A stretch of 64,000 nucleotides of DNA from CAVTWH01 sp963850915 (GTDB lineage: Bacteria; Actinomycetota; Actinomycetes; Mycobacteriales; Micromonosporaceae), in the NCBI GenBank assembly GCA_963850915.1, contig CAWKND010000005.1, forward strand, positions 930,001 to 994,000, in the 5' to 3' direction. The notes beneath the pieces are model-generated. The model did not search any database, was not told the origin of the DNA, and saw only the letters and a list, made by a program, of their open reading frames with translations. This document shows positions 25,248-34,011 of the stretch, piece by piece. The first letter of the stretch is position 1. Every line of letters begins with the position of its first letter. The position numbers and the translations under genes are program-made.

Positions 25248-27410
25248 TCAGTGGGCTCCGGCGTGCTCCTTGCGTACCTGGTCGGCGAGGTTCCCCGGCA
25301 TCGGGTCGTGGCGTACGAACACCCGGCGGAACGAGCCGGTACCGGACGTCATCGCGCGCAGCTCCACCAGGTAGCGCACCAGTTCGGTGGCGGGTACCTC
25401 GGCGCGTACGACGCTGCGCTCCGAGCCCTCCTCGCCGGCTTCGGTACCGAGCACCCGGCCACGCCGGCTGGACAGGTCACTGAGCACCGCACCGACGAAC
25501 TGGTCGGGTACCCGGATGGTGACTTCGTCGACCGGCTCGAGCAGGCTCACCTGGCCCTTCTCGGCAGCCTCCTTGAGGGCGAGCTGGCCGGCGGTCTGGA
25601 ACGCGGCGTCGGAGGAGTCGACCGAGTGCGCCTTGCCGTCCACCAGGGTGACCCGCAGGTCGACCACGGGGTACCCGGCGACGATGCCGCGCTCCATCTG
25701 CGCCCGTACCCCCTTCTCCACGCTCGGGATGTAGTTGTTCGGCACCGACCCGCCGACCACCTTGTCCACGAACTCGAAGCCGGCGCCGCGCGGCAGCGGA
25801 TCCACCACGATGTCGCAGACGGCGAACTGGCCGTGCCCGCCGGACTGCTTCACGTGCCGGCCGTGCCCCTTCGACGGGGCGCTGAACGTCTCCCGCAGCG
25901 CCACCTTCACCGGCTCGGTGTCCAGGTCGACACCGCCGCCGCGGAGCCGCTCGAGTACCACGTCGGCGTGCGCCTCGCCCATGCACCAGAGGACCAGCTG
26001 GTGGGTCTCCGGGTTGCGCTCCAGCCGTAGGGTCGGATCGCCGGCCACCAGCCGGGCCAGGTTCTTGGCGAGGGCGTCCTCATCGGAGCGGGTCTTGGCG
26101 ACGATCGCCACCGGCAGCAGCGGCTCGGGCATCTCCCAGGCCTCGACGAGCAGCGGGTGCTCCTTGCCGGAGATGGTGTCACCCGTCTCCGCGGCGCCGG
26201 ACTTGGTGATCGCGCAGATGTCACCGGCGACGCAGTAGGGCACCTCGCGCAGCGCCGATCCGAGCGGCGAGAACAGGTGCGCCACCCGCTCGTCGGCGTC
26301 GTGGTCGGCGTGCCCGCGTACCGCCATCCCGTGCCCGGCGATGTGTACGGCGGTCTCCGGGCGCAGCGTGCCGGAGAAGACCCGGACCAGCGAGACCCGG
26401 CCGACGTACGCGTCGATGGTGGTCTTGACAACCTCGGCGACCAGTGGACCGGCCGGGTCGCACTCCAACAGGTCCCGCGGCTCGCCGGCCAGCCCGTGTA
26501 CCACCGGCAGACCGTGCTCCAGCGGCGAGGGGAACCCGCTCACCAGTACCTCCAGCAGCGCGTCCAGGCCGACCGACGTCTCCGCGCACACCGGGATCAC
26601 CGGGTAGAAGGAGGCGCGGGCCACCGCCTTCTCCAGATCCGCGACGAGTACCCCCGTGTCGATCTCCTCGCCGCTGAGGTAGCGATCCATGAGGGACTCG
26701 TCCTCGCTCTCCGCGATGATCCCCTCGATCAGCTCGGCCCGGGACTCCTCGATCGCCGGCAGGTGCTCGGCATCGGGCTCCCGTACCACCGGCGGGTACC
26801 CCCCGGTGTAGTCCAGGACGCGCTGGGTGATCAGGCCGATCAGGCCGGCCACCGACTCGCCGTCGTCACCGTGCATGGGCAGGTAGAGCGGGAGCACGTT
26901 GTCGCCGAAGACGCGCTGGCACAGCGCGACCGCCTCGTCGAAGTCGGCACGCGGATGGTCCAGCCGGCTGATCGCGACGGCCCGCGGCATGTCGACTGCG
27001 GCGCACTCCTCCCAGAGCGCGGCGGTGGCCGCGTCCATCCCGTCGGCGGCGCTGACCACGAAGAGGGCGGCGTCGGCGGCGCGCAGCCCGGCGCGCAGCT
27101 CACCGACGAAGTCCGCGTAGCCCGGGGTGTCCAGCAGGTTGATCTTGACGTCGCCGACCTGGATCGGGGCACAGGCGAGCGCCACCGAACGCTGCTGGCG
27201 GATAGCTGCCGGATCGTGATCACTGGTGGTGCTGCCATCCAGCACCGAGCCCGCTCGGGAAATGGTGCCGGTCGCCGCCAGCAGCGCCTCGACCAGCGTC
27301 GTCTTCCCCACTCCGGAGTGCCCGACCAGGACCACGTTGCGTACCTTGCCGGGGTCGTCCACCACCGGCGCGGTACCGGCGACCCCCTTCTCCTGGGTCT
27401 TCTGCGCCAT
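25248..27410 (-). CDS. Elongation factor G-like GTPase (FusA2/EF-G II type)
   Basis: The 720-residue protein has the full EF-G layout: a GTPase domain (P-loop GHSGVGKTT at 30-38, DTPGYADF near 94-101), a domain II near 310-390, and domains III-V including QSGGHGQFAVCDI and the C-terminal ribosome-contacting region. The guanine-specificity motif, normally NKxD, reads SRLD at 148-151. The replacement of the asparagine may alter nucleotide preference. Such paralogues (mycobacterial fusA2) are non-essential and have no settled role, though they are suggested to act in ribosome recycling or stress. The ATG at 27410 has GGGAGGTG upstream; an upstream in-frame start is not needed. Confidence 0.85.
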   Translation of the reverse strand: MAQKTQEKGVAGTAPVVDDPGKVRNVVLVGHSGVGKTTLVEALLAATGTISRAGSVLDGSTTSDHDPAAIRQQRSVALACAPIQVGDVKINLLDTPGYADFVGELRAGLRAADAALFVVSAADGMDAATAALWEECAAVDMPRAVAISRLDHPRADFDEAVALCQRVFGDNVLPLYLPMHGDDGESVAGLIGLITQRVLDYTGGYPPVVREPDAEHLPAIEESRAELIEGIIAESEDESLMDRYLSGEEIDTGVLVADLEKAVARASFYPVIPVCAETSVGLDALLEVLVSGFPSPLEHGLPVVHGLAGEPRDLLECDPAGPLVAEVVKTTIDAYVGRVSLVRVFSGTLRPETAVHIAGHGMAVRGHADHDADERVAHLFSPLGSALREVPYCVAGDICAITKSGAAETGDTISGKEHPLLVEAWEMPEPLLPVAIVAKTRSDEDALAKNLARLVAGDPTLRLERNPETHQLVLWCMGEAHADVVLERLRGGGVDLDTEPVKVALRETFSAPSKGHGRHVKQSGGHGQFAVCDIVVDPLPRGAGFEFVDKVVGGSVPNNYIPSVEKGVRAQMERGIVAGYPVVDLRVTLVDGKAHSVDSSDAAFQTAGQLALKEAAEKGQVSLLEPVDEVTIRVPDQFVGAVLSDLSSRRGRVLGTEAGEEGSERSVVRAEVPATELVRYLVELRAMTSGTGSFRRVFVRHDPMPGNLADQVRKEHAGAH

Positions 27411-27609
27411 TGGCGCACCTCCCTGCCCGCTTGGCCGCACTTGTTACGGTCTTGTTGCCGATCAGACACCCCGTCGGGTCACCACACAACCCCGTCGGCC
27501 GTTTTGCCCGACCCAGCCTGCGCGCGCACGGTAGCCGCTCCGGCACGCCCCGAAAATGCCGGCCCGGCGCCGAGTAACCGGGGCGGGCACGGCTATCGTG
27601 AGAGCCGCT

Positions 27610-28299
27610 ATGGCAAAGATCTTCAGTGTGGCGGGCAAGGTCGTACTCGGCCGCATCCTCGACCCGGTGGCGCGGACCCTCCTGCGCCTGCACGTGACGC
27701 CGAACATGGTGACCGTCGCCGGGACAGTCGGGGTGCTCATCGGCGCCCTCGGCTTCGGCGCCCGCGGGCACTTCATCATCGGCCTCACCATCGTGACGCT
27801 GAGCTGCTTCACCGACACCATCGACGGGCTGATGGCCCGCAAACGGGGCTACACCGGCAAGTTCGGTGCCCTGCTCGACTCGTCGATGGACCGCATCTCG
27901 GACGGCGCGATCTTCGGCGCGGTGGCCTTCTGGCTGGCCGGCCAGGGGCGCTCGTGGGGGATGGCGGCGGCGCTGCTCTGCCTGGTCTCCGGGCAGGTCG
28001 TCTCCTACGTCAAGGCGCGCGCCGAGGGGCTGGGCTACACCGCCAACGTCGGCATCGCCGAGCGCACCGAGCGGCTGATCCTGGTCGGCATCGGCGGCCT
28101 CGGTCAGGGCCTGGGGCTGTGGTGGCTGCTCGACGCGGCACTCTGGGTGCTCTTCGGGCTCGGCGTGATCACCATCTTCCAGCGCATGTGGACCGTCTAC
28201 CAGCAGGACCGGGCGGCGCACCCGGCGCCCGGCGCGGCTGCCCGGCCCGAAAGTGGCCCGGCCGGACGGGAGAACGCGGCGCAGGCGGCCCAGCAGTGA
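27610..28299 (+). CDS. pgsA: Phosphatidylinositol phosphate synthase (CDP-alcohol phosphatidyltransferase)
   Basis: The 229-residue membrane enzyme carries the CDP-alcohol phosphotransferase signature: DTIDGLMARKRG followed by GKFGALLDSSMDRISD, giving D-x2-DG-x2-AR-x8-G-x3-D-x3-D at about residues 61-83. In actinobacteria the enzyme at this locus condenses CDP-diacylglycerol with inositol 1-phosphate, the committed step to phosphatidylinositol and PIMs. About six hydrophobic helices are visible. The TGA overlaps the GTG of the acyltransferase gene (GTGA), so pgsA, patA-like and pimA form a tight operon as in mycobacteria. Confidence 0.93.
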   Translation: MAKIFSVAGKVVLGRILDPVARTLLRLHVTPNMVTVAGTVGVLIGALGFGARGHFIIGLTIVTLSCFTDTIDGLMARKRGYTGKFGALLDSSMDRISDGAIFGAVAFWLAGQGRSWGMAAALLCLVSGQVVSYVKARAEGLGYTANVGIAERTERLILVGIGGLGQGLGLWWLLDAALWVLFGLGVITIFQRMWTVYQQDRAAHPAPGAAARPESGPAGRENAAQAAQQ

Positions 28300-29234
28300 A
28301 GGACCGGCTCGTCGGGTGGGCGTACGCGGCGGGCTGGGGCGCGGTTCGGGCGTTACCGCTGCCGGTGGCGGCGGCCGGCTTCCGGGTCGGCGCCGACCGC
28401 GCGGCGCGCCGGCAGGGCAAGGGCGTCCGGCGGCTGGCCGAGAACCTGCGCCGGGTGGTCGGGCCCGAGGTCACCGAAGCAGACCTTGATCTCCTGGTAC
28501 GCGACGGCATGCGCTCGTACCTGCGCTACTGGCTGGACGCGTTCCGGCTGCCGTCGCGCCGGCCGGACACCCACCGCACCTACTTCCAGCTCGGCGGCGA
28601 TGACATGCTCGCCGACGACGTGGCCACCGGACGGGGTGCGGTCATCGCCCTCCCGCACGGCGGCAACTGGGACGCCGCCGGTGCCTGGGTCGCGGCCCAC
28701 GGCTGGCCGATCATCACGGTGGCCGAGCGACTCAAGCCGGAGAGCCTGTACCTGCGCTTCCTCGCCTTCCGGGAGCGCCTGGGGATGGAGATCCTGCCCT
28801 TGAGTGGAGGCGAACGGCCGCCGCTGGACGTACTGGCCGAGAAGCTCGCGCAGGGCTACGTGGTACCCCTGCTGGCCGACCGGGACCTGTCCGCCCGTGG
28901 CGTGGAGGTGCGCTTCTTCGGTGGCCGTACCCGCATGCCGGCCGGGCCCGCACTACTGGCCCTGCGCAGCGGTGCACCGCTCTACACGGTCGACATGTGG
29001 TACGAGCCGGATGGTCCCCGGGGCTGCCTGCGCGGCCCGCTGGTACTGCCCACCGAGGGCGCGCTGGACCGGCGTGTACGGGCCACCACCCAGCTGATCG
29101 CCGACAGTCTCGCCGCCGGCATCGCCGAGCACCCGGCCGACTGGCACATGCTGCAGCGCCTCTGGCTCGACGAGGCTGTTCCGGCCCCGCCCGCCGCTTC
29201 CGTCCCGGGCGCCGACGCCACAGTGACCGGGTAG
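28296..29234 (+). CDS. Phosphatidylinositol mannoside acyltransferase (PatA-like, LpxL family)
   Basis: The 312-residue protein belongs to the lauroyl/myristoyl acyltransferase family. The catalytic HxxxxD motif is HGGNWD near residue 122-127, followed by TVAERLKPESLYLRF and the LLADRDLS segment. In mycobacteria the homologue (Rv2611c, PatA) acylates the mannose of PIM1/PIM2 on the inner face of the plasma membrane. The GTG start overlaps the pgsA stop, and pimA follows 7 bp later. Position and sequence agree on the role. Confidence 0.9.
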   Translation: MKDRLVGWAYAAGWGAVRALPLPVAAAGFRVGADRAARRQGKGVRRLAENLRRVVGPEVTEADLDLLVRDGMRSYLRYWLDAFRLPSRRPDTHRTYFQLGGDDMLADDVATGRGAVIALPHGGNWDAAGAWVAAHGWPIITVAERLKPESLYLRFLAFRERLGMEILPLSGGERPPLDVLAEKLAQGYVVPLLADRDLSARGVEVRFFGGRTRMPAGPALLALRSGAPLYTVDMWYEPDGPRGCLRGPLVLPTEGALDRRVRATTQLIADSLAAGIAEHPADWHMLQRLWLDEAVPAPPAASVPGADATVTG

Positions 29235-29241
29235 CCCCCCG

Positions 29242-30366
29242 ATGCGGATCGGTATGGTCAGCCCCTACTCGTTCGACATCCCGGGCGGGGTGCAGAACCA
29301 CGTGCGGGACCTGGCCGAGACGCTGCTCGGGCTGGGGCACGAGGTGAGCGTGCTGGCCCCGGCCGACGACGACGAGTCGCTGCCGCCGTACGTGGTGTCG
29401 GCCGGCCGCGCTGTCGCGGTGCCGTACAACGGTTCGGTCGCCCGACTCGCGTTCGGGCCGATCTCCGCCGCCCGGGTACGCCGCTGGCTGGCCGACGGCG
29501 ACTTCGACGTGCTGCACGTACACGAGCCGATGAACCCGAGCCTGTCCATGCTCGCGGTGATGTACGCCAAGTGCCCGGTGGTCGCCACCTTCCACACCGC
29601 CATCACCAGGTCCCGGGCGATGGCGGCCGCGCAGGGGGTACTCCAGCTGGTACTGGAGAAGATCACCGCGCGGATCGCGGTCAGCGACCTGGCCCGCCGG
29701 GTACAGGTGGAGCACCTGGCCGGTGGTGCCTGGGAGGTACCCAACGGGGTGGCTGTCGCCAAGTTCGCGCACGCGGTACCGCTGCCCGGCTGGCCCGGCC
29801 CCGGCTGTGCGCTGGGCTTCCTCGGCCGCTTCACCGAGTCGCGCAAGGGTTTCGCCACCCTGCTGGACGCGTTCGCCCGGCTCGCCCCCGACCGGCCCGG
29901 CCTGCGCCTGCTGGTCGCCGGACCGGGTGACCCGGACGAGCTGGAGATCCCGGCCGGCATCGCCGACCGGGTCACCTTCCTCGGCAAGGTCTCCGAGGAG
30001 GACAAGGCCCGGATGTTACGCAGCGTCGATGTCTACGTGGCACCGAACACCGGCGGCGAGTCCTTCGGGATGATCCTCACCGAGGCGATGGCGGCCGGTA
30101 CCCCGGTGGTCGCCAGCGACCTGGACGCCTTCCGGCGGGTACTCGACGGCGGGCACGCCGGTGCGCTGTTCCCGATCGAGGACGCCGCCGCCCTGGCCAG
30201 TACCGTCGGCCGGCTGCTCGACGACCCGATCGCCCGGGCCGATCTGGCCGCGCACGCCGCCACCGTGGTGAGCGCGTTCGACTGGCCGGTGGTGGCCCAG
30301 CGGATCCTCGAGGTCTACTCGGCGGCGATCGAGGCCACGCCCGAGATGACCGTGGACGCGGAGTAG
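29242..30366 (+). CDS. pimA: Phosphatidylinositol alpha-mannosyltransferase
   Basis: The 374-residue GT4/GT-B glycosyltransferase transfers the first mannose from GDP-mannose to phosphatidylinositol at the cytosolic membrane face. It begins MRIGMVSPYSFDIPGGVQNH, whose glycine loop binds the donor phosphate. It has VLHVHEPMNPSLSM near 94-107 and the donor-site ESFGMILTEAMAAGTPVVASD segment near 273-293. It completes the pgsA, patA-like, pimA operon. Confidence 0.93.
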   Translation: MRIGMVSPYSFDIPGGVQNHVRDLAETLLGLGHEVSVLAPADDDESLPPYVVSAGRAVAVPYNGSVARLAFGPISAARVRRWLADGDFDVLHVHEPMNPSLSMLAVMYAKCPVVATFHTAITRSRAMAAAQGVLQLVLEKITARIAVSDLARRVQVEHLAGGAWEVPNGVAVAKFAHAVPLPGWPGPGCALGFLGRFTESRKGFATLLDAFARLAPDRPGLRLLVAGPGDPDELEIPAGIADRVTFLGKVSEEDKARMLRSVDVYVAPNTGGESFGMILTEAMAAGTPVVASDLDAFRRVLDGGHAGALFPIEDAAALASTVGRLLDDPIARADLAAHAATVVSAFDWPVVAQRILEVYSAAIEATPEMTVDAE

Positions 30367-30393
30367 CCACCGGCACCGCTACGCTCTGCGCTC

Positions 30394-30963
30394 ATGTGGT
30401 GGATCGTCGGCGTGGTCGCGGTGGTGGTACTGGCCGCCACCTACGTGACCTGGCTGGCCGCCCGGGTCGACCGGCTGCACGCGCGGGCCGCCGCCGCACA
30501 GAACGCACTCGACGCGCACCTGGTCCGCCGCGCCGCCGCCGCCCTGGAGCTGGCCGCCACCCTGCACTCCACCGCGGCGGCCAGCGGGCTGGATGCGGCG
30601 GCTGAGGCGGGCGGGGCGGGTGCGCTGCAAGGGGCCGCGCACGCCGCGCTGGACAGCGAGCAGGGCGAGTCGCCGGCCGAGGACCGGGCCGCCGTGGAGA
30701 ACGACCTCACCCGGGCGCTGCGTACCCTGCCAGCTCCGGTACCCCCGGCAGCAGCGGCCGGGTACGCAGCCGTGGTGTCCGCCAGCCGGCGGGTGGCACT
30801 GGGCCGGCAGGTACACAACGACCTGGTACGCGACGCGCTCGGGATGCGCCGGCGCCGGCTGGTACGGCTGCTGCGGTTGACCCGCCGGCACCCCGAGCCC
30901 CGGTACTTCGACGTGGACGACCCGATGCTCCCCGAACCCGAGCGGGTCACAAGCGCAGGCTGA
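30394..30963 (+). CDS. LemA-like single-pass membrane protein
   Basis: The 189-residue protein has an N-terminal signal-anchor (residues 1-22, IVGVVAVVVLAATYVTWLAA) followed by a long helical region, RVDRLHARAAAAQNALDAHLVRRAAAALELA, and ends with PRYFDVDDP. It resembles the LemA-like proteins found after pimA in actinobacteria. The function is unknown. It starts 27 bp after pimA and is probably in the same transcript. Confidence 0.75.
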   Translation: MWWIVGVVAVVVLAATYVTWLAARVDRLHARAAAAQNALDAHLVRRAAAALELAATLHSTAAASGLDAAAEAGGAGALQGAAHAALDSEQGESPAEDRAAVENDLTRALRTLPAPVPPAAAAGYAAVVSASRRVALGRQVHNDLVRDALGMRRRRLVRLLRLTRRHPEPRYFDVDDPMLPEPERVTSAG

Positions 30964-31100
30964 TCCACTGTTCCCGACGGCGCGACCGGTGGCCGAGCGT
31001 GGGGCAGGCCACCGTGGGTCGATTGGCTGTCGGAGTGGCCTGCCCAGCTGCGTAGCCTGGACCGGTACGCAGTCCACCCGTACCGAGGAGTTGGAGCACC

Positions 31101-32000
31101 GTGTCAGAGAAGACCAGCCCGGTCACCGGTACCGGTCGCGTGAAGCGCGGCATGGCCGAGATGCTCAAGGGCGGCGTGATCATGGATGTGGTCACCGCTG
31201 AGCAGGCGAAGATCGCCGAGGACGCGGGAGCGGTCGCGGTGATGGCACTCGAGCGGGTACCCGCCGACATCCGCGCGCAGGGCGGCGTGTCCCGGATGTC
31301 CGATCCGGACATGATCGACGGGATCATCAATGCCGTCTCGATCCCGGTGATGGCGAAGGCCCGGATCGGCCACTTCGTGGAGGCCCAGATCCTGCAGTCG
31401 CTCGGCGTCGACTACGTCGACGAGTCCGAGGTACTGACCCCGGCCGACTACGCCAACCACATCGACAAGTGGGCGTTCACCGTGCCCTTCGTGTGCGGTG
31501 CCACCAACCTGGGCGAGGCGCTGCGCCGGCTCACCGAGGGCGCGGCGATGATCCGCTCCAAGGGCGAGGCCGGTACCGGCGACGTCTCCAACGCGACCAC
31601 CCACATGCGCAAGATCCGTGGCGAGATCAAGCGGCTCACCTCGCTGGCCGAGGACGAGCTGTTCGTCGCCGCCAAGGAGCTGCAGGCCCCGTACGAGCTG
31701 GTCAAAGAGGTCGCCGAGACCGGCAAGCTGCCCGTCGTACTCTTCACCGCCGGCGGCATCGCCACCCCGGCAGACGCGGCGATGATGATGCAGCTGGGCG
31801 CCGAGGGCGTCTTCGTCGGCTCCGGGATCTTCAAGTCCGGCAACCCGGCCCAGCGCGCCGCCGCGATCGTCAAGGCCACCACCTTCTTCGACGACCCGGA
31901 CGTGCTCGCCAAGGTGTCGCGGGGGTTGGGCGAGGCCATGGTCGGCATCAACGTCGACGATCTTCCGCAGTCGCATCGGTTGGCCGAGCGCGGTTGGTAG
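31101..32000 (+). CDS. pdxS: Pyridoxal 5'-phosphate synthase lyase subunit
   Basis: The 299-residue TIM-barrel enzyme builds pyridoxal 5'-phosphate from ribose 5-phosphate, glyceraldehyde 3-phosphate and ammonia supplied by PdxT. Near-invariant stretches are GGVIMDVVTAEQAKIAEDAGA, the lysine in MAKARIGH (Schiff base with the pentose), the second lysine in RSKGEAGTGD and FTAGGIATPADAA. Length is normal. A GTG start follows the GAGGAG at 31085-31090. pdxT lies 372 bp downstream with a strong hairpin between them, so the two may not be cotranscribed at equal levels. Confidence 0.95.
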   Translation: MSEKTSPVTGTGRVKRGMAEMLKGGVIMDVVTAEQAKIAEDAGAVAVMALERVPADIRAQGGVSRMSDPDMIDGIINAVSIPVMAKARIGHFVEAQILQSLGVDYVDESEVLTPADYANHIDKWAFTVPFVCGATNLGEALRRLTEGAAMIRSKGEAGTGDVSNATTHMRKIRGEIKRLTSLAEDELFVAAKELQAPYELVKEVAETGKLPVVLFTAGGIATPADAAMMMQLGAEGVFVGSGIFKSGNPAQRAAAIVKATTFFDDPDVLAKVSRGLGEAMVGINVDDLPQSHRLAERGW

Positions 32001-32012
32001 TGGTTGCGGTTG

Positions 32013-32086
32013 GCCGTTGGGGGCCGGGGCGACCACTCCGGGCGGTCAGGCTTGATCCCTCCGTGGTCACCCCCGCCCCCAACGGC
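32013..32086 (+). terminator. Long hairpin after pdxS
   Basis: The 24-bp arms at 32013-32036 and 32063-32086 are complementary except at two positions and enclose a 26-nt loop. The hairpin starts 13 bases after the pdxS stop. There is no U-run, so it is either a GC-type terminator common in actinomycetes or an mRNA-stabilising element that lowers pdxT expression. Confidence 0.65.
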
Positions 32087-32219
32087 GTGGGTGGCCGCTC
32101 CAGTCGGTGAGGTTTTTCAAGCTTCGGGGGTACCGGAACCGCAGGGCACTGTGGCTCCAAGGTGTTGTTGTGCTGTCTGTCGGCGCGGGTTTCTTTCACG
32201 GTCGTGGCAACTGGTCCCG

Positions 32220-32304
32220 CCGGCTCGCCTCGGACGCCGGCTGGCCTCGGAGGCCGGCTGGCCTCGGAGGCCGGCTGGCCTCGGACGCCGGCTCACCTTG
32301 GACA
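32220..32304. repeat. 17-bp tandem repeat, five units
   Basis: Units are CCGGCTSGCCTCGGASG at 32220-32236, 32237-32253, 32254-32270 and 32271-32287, plus a degenerate fifth at 32288-32304. The units are partly self-complementary (GGCCTCGGAGGCC). They are non-coding and end about 70 bp before pdxT. No known family is recognised. Confidence 0.85.
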
Positions 32305-32372
32305 TCGGCCTCCCGTGGCTGCGTCGGCTGGTGTTCCGTGAGATCGGGCTGCGTTTGGGGTGTGGGGGTTTC

Positions 32373-33026
32373 ATGGGTGCGGAACTGGTTGTCGGGGTGC
32401 TGGCGGTGCAGGGGGATGTGCGGGAGCACTTGCGGGCGTTGGCGGAGTGTGGCGTTGTTGCTCGGCGGGTGCGGCGGCCGGGCGAGCTTGATGACGTCGA
32501 CGCCCTGGTGATTCCTGGGGGCGAGTCCACCACGATCAGCAAGTTGTGTGTGGAGTTCGGGCTGGCGGAGCCGATCCGCAAGAGGCTGGCTGGCGGGATG
32601 CCGGCGTACGGTTCCTGTGCGGGAATGATCCTGCTGGCCAGCGAGGTACTCGACGGGCGGCCGGACCAGATTTCGTTCGGCGGGATCGAGATGACCGTAC
32701 GACGCAACGCCTTCGGCCGGCAGGTCGACTCGTTCGAGGCCCCGGTCGAGTTGGCCGGCGTGGACGGGGAGCCGGTACACGCGGTCTTTATCCGGGCACC
32801 GTGGGTCGAAACGGTCGGCCCGCATGTCGAGGTACTGGGCCGGGTCACGGACGGTCCGGCCGTGGGTAGGATTGTCGCGGTTCGGCAGGGCAGCCTGCTG
32901 GCCACCTCATTCCACCCGGAGCTGACCGGGGACCTTCGGGTCCATCAGTTCTTCGTGGACATGGCGCGGGACGCGACCGCGGTCGTGGACGCCGCGGCCG
33001 GGACCACACATATTTCGGAGGGGTAA
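32373..33026 (+). CDS. pdxT: Pyridoxal 5'-phosphate synthase glutaminase subunit
   Basis: The 217-residue class I glutamine amidotransferase makes ammonia for PdxS. It has the oxyanion region VIPGGESTTI, the nucleophile cysteine in YGSCAGMILLA near residues 82-92 and the catalytic His-Glu in TSFHPELTGD near 177-186. The ATG at 32373 begins the conserved VVGVLAVQGDVREHL. Its first 50 codons use TTG, GTG and GTT more than the neighbouring genes. The TAA overlaps the yebC ATG by one base. Confidence 0.93.
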   Translation: MGAELVVGVLAVQGDVREHLRALAECGVVARRVRRPGELDDVDALVIPGGESTTISKLCVEFGLAEPIRKRLAGGMPAYGSCAGMILLASEVLDGRPDQISFGGIEMTVRRNAFGRQVDSFEAPVELAGVDGEPVHAVFIRAPWVETVGPHVEVLGRVTDGPAVGRIVAVRQGSLLATSFHPELTGDLRVHQFFVDMARDATAVVDAAAGTTHISEG

Positions 33027-33781
33027 TGTCCGGCCACTCAAAGTGGGCGACGACCAAGCACAAGAAGGCCGTCATCGATGCCAAGCGCGGCAAGCTGTTC
33101 GCCCGCCTCATCAAGAACATCGAGGTGGCTGCCCGGACCGGCGGCGCTGACCTGGCGGGTAACCCCACCCTCTTCGACGCGGTGCAGAAGGCCAAGAAGA
33201 ACTCGGTACCCAACGACAACATCGAGCGTGCCCAGAAGCGCGGCGCCGGCCTCGAAGCCGGTGGGGCCGACTGGCAGACGGTGATGTACGAGGGCTACGG
33301 GCCGAACGGCGTCGCGCTGCTCATCGAGTGCCTCACCGACAACCGCAACCGGGCGGCGACGGAGGTACGCACCGCGCTCACCCGCAACGGCGGCAACCTC
33401 GCCGACGCCGGCAGCGTCTCCTACATGTTCTCCCGCAAGGGCGTCGTACTGGTCCCCAAGGCCGGCGACCTCAGCGAGGACGACGTACTGCTGGCCGTGC
33501 TGGACGCCGGTGCCGAGGAGGTCAACGACCTCGGTGAAGCGTTCGAGGTGATCAGCGAGCCGACCAACCTGATCGCGGTACGCACCGCACTGCAGAGCGC
33601 CGGCATCGAGTACGAGTCGGCCGAGTCCTCCTTCGTCCCCAGCCTCACGGTTCCGCTGGACGAAGAGCCGGCGCGCAAGGTCTTCAAGCTGATCGACGTG
33701 CTCGACGACTGCGACGACGTACAGAACGTTTACGCCAACTTCGACGTCTCCGACGAGGTCATGGCCCTCATCGACGCCTGA
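33026..33781 (+). CDS. YebC/PmpR-family transcriptional regulatory protein
   Basis: The 251-residue protein matches the YebC family from its first residue: SGHSKWATTKHKKAVIDAKRGKLFARLIKNIEVAAR. It also has the conserved VPNDNIERAQKRG and YEGYGPNGVALLIE segments. Family members bind DNA or associate with translation, easing ribosome stalling at proline stretches in recent reports. It is one base-overlapped with pdxT. In many actinobacteria ruvC follows; here a VapBC relic and an exporter cassette are inserted first. Confidence 0.92.
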   Translation: MSGHSKWATTKHKKAVIDAKRGKLFARLIKNIEVAARTGGADLAGNPTLFDAVQKAKKNSVPNDNIERAQKRGAGLEAGGADWQTVMYEGYGPNGVALLIECLTDNRNRAATEVRTALTRNGGNLADAGSVSYMFSRKGVVLVPKAGDLSEDDVLLAVLDAGAEEVNDLGEAFEVISEPTNLIAVRTALQSAGIEYESAESSFVPSLTVPLDEEPARKVFKLIDVLDDCDDVQNVYANFDVSDEVMALIDA

Positions 33782-33797
33782 TCCAGCGGAGGTCGGC

Positions 33798-34011
33798 ATG
33801 GCGAGGCTCGCACTGGATGTAGATGTCGCGCTGCTAGCCGAGGCGGCCGTGGAGGCTGGGAACCGGGACGAACAGTGCCACCGTCCACGAAGCCCTGCGC
33901 CGGGTGGCGGTGGTCGCCCGAGAGCGTCGGCGAACCGCCTTGGAGTCGCTGCGCCGCATCGCGGACGAGGGCGGCTTCGACTTCGATCGCCTGTGCAGTG
34001 TGGATGACTGA
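33798..34011 (+). pseudogene. VapB-type antitoxin relic, frameshifted
   Basis: The ATG at 33798 follows a clear GGAGG. It reads MARLALDVDVALLAEAAVEAG, the start of a VapB-like antitoxin, then loses sense. One base on, the frame continues GTNSATVHEALRRVAVVARE and then LESLRRIADEGGFDFDRL to a TGA at 34009-34011. This is exactly the remainder expected (about 70 residues). The net shift is +1 within 33859-33875. The pieces are read directly; the family is inferred from the pattern. Confidence 0.65.

Larger units (their letters stand above)
32001..32372. other. pdxS-pdxT intergenic region with hairpin and tandem repeat, no gene
   Basis: This 372-bp gap holds no ORF with coding character. It contains a long imperfect hairpin at 32013-32086 and a 17-bp tandem repeat at 32220-32304, both listed separately. 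The right half (about 32300-32520, continuing into pdxT) is rich in G and T, with TTG and GTG triplets, and almost lacks the GTAC tetranucleotide common elsewhere. It may be foreign or rapidly evolving DNA. Confidence 0.6.
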
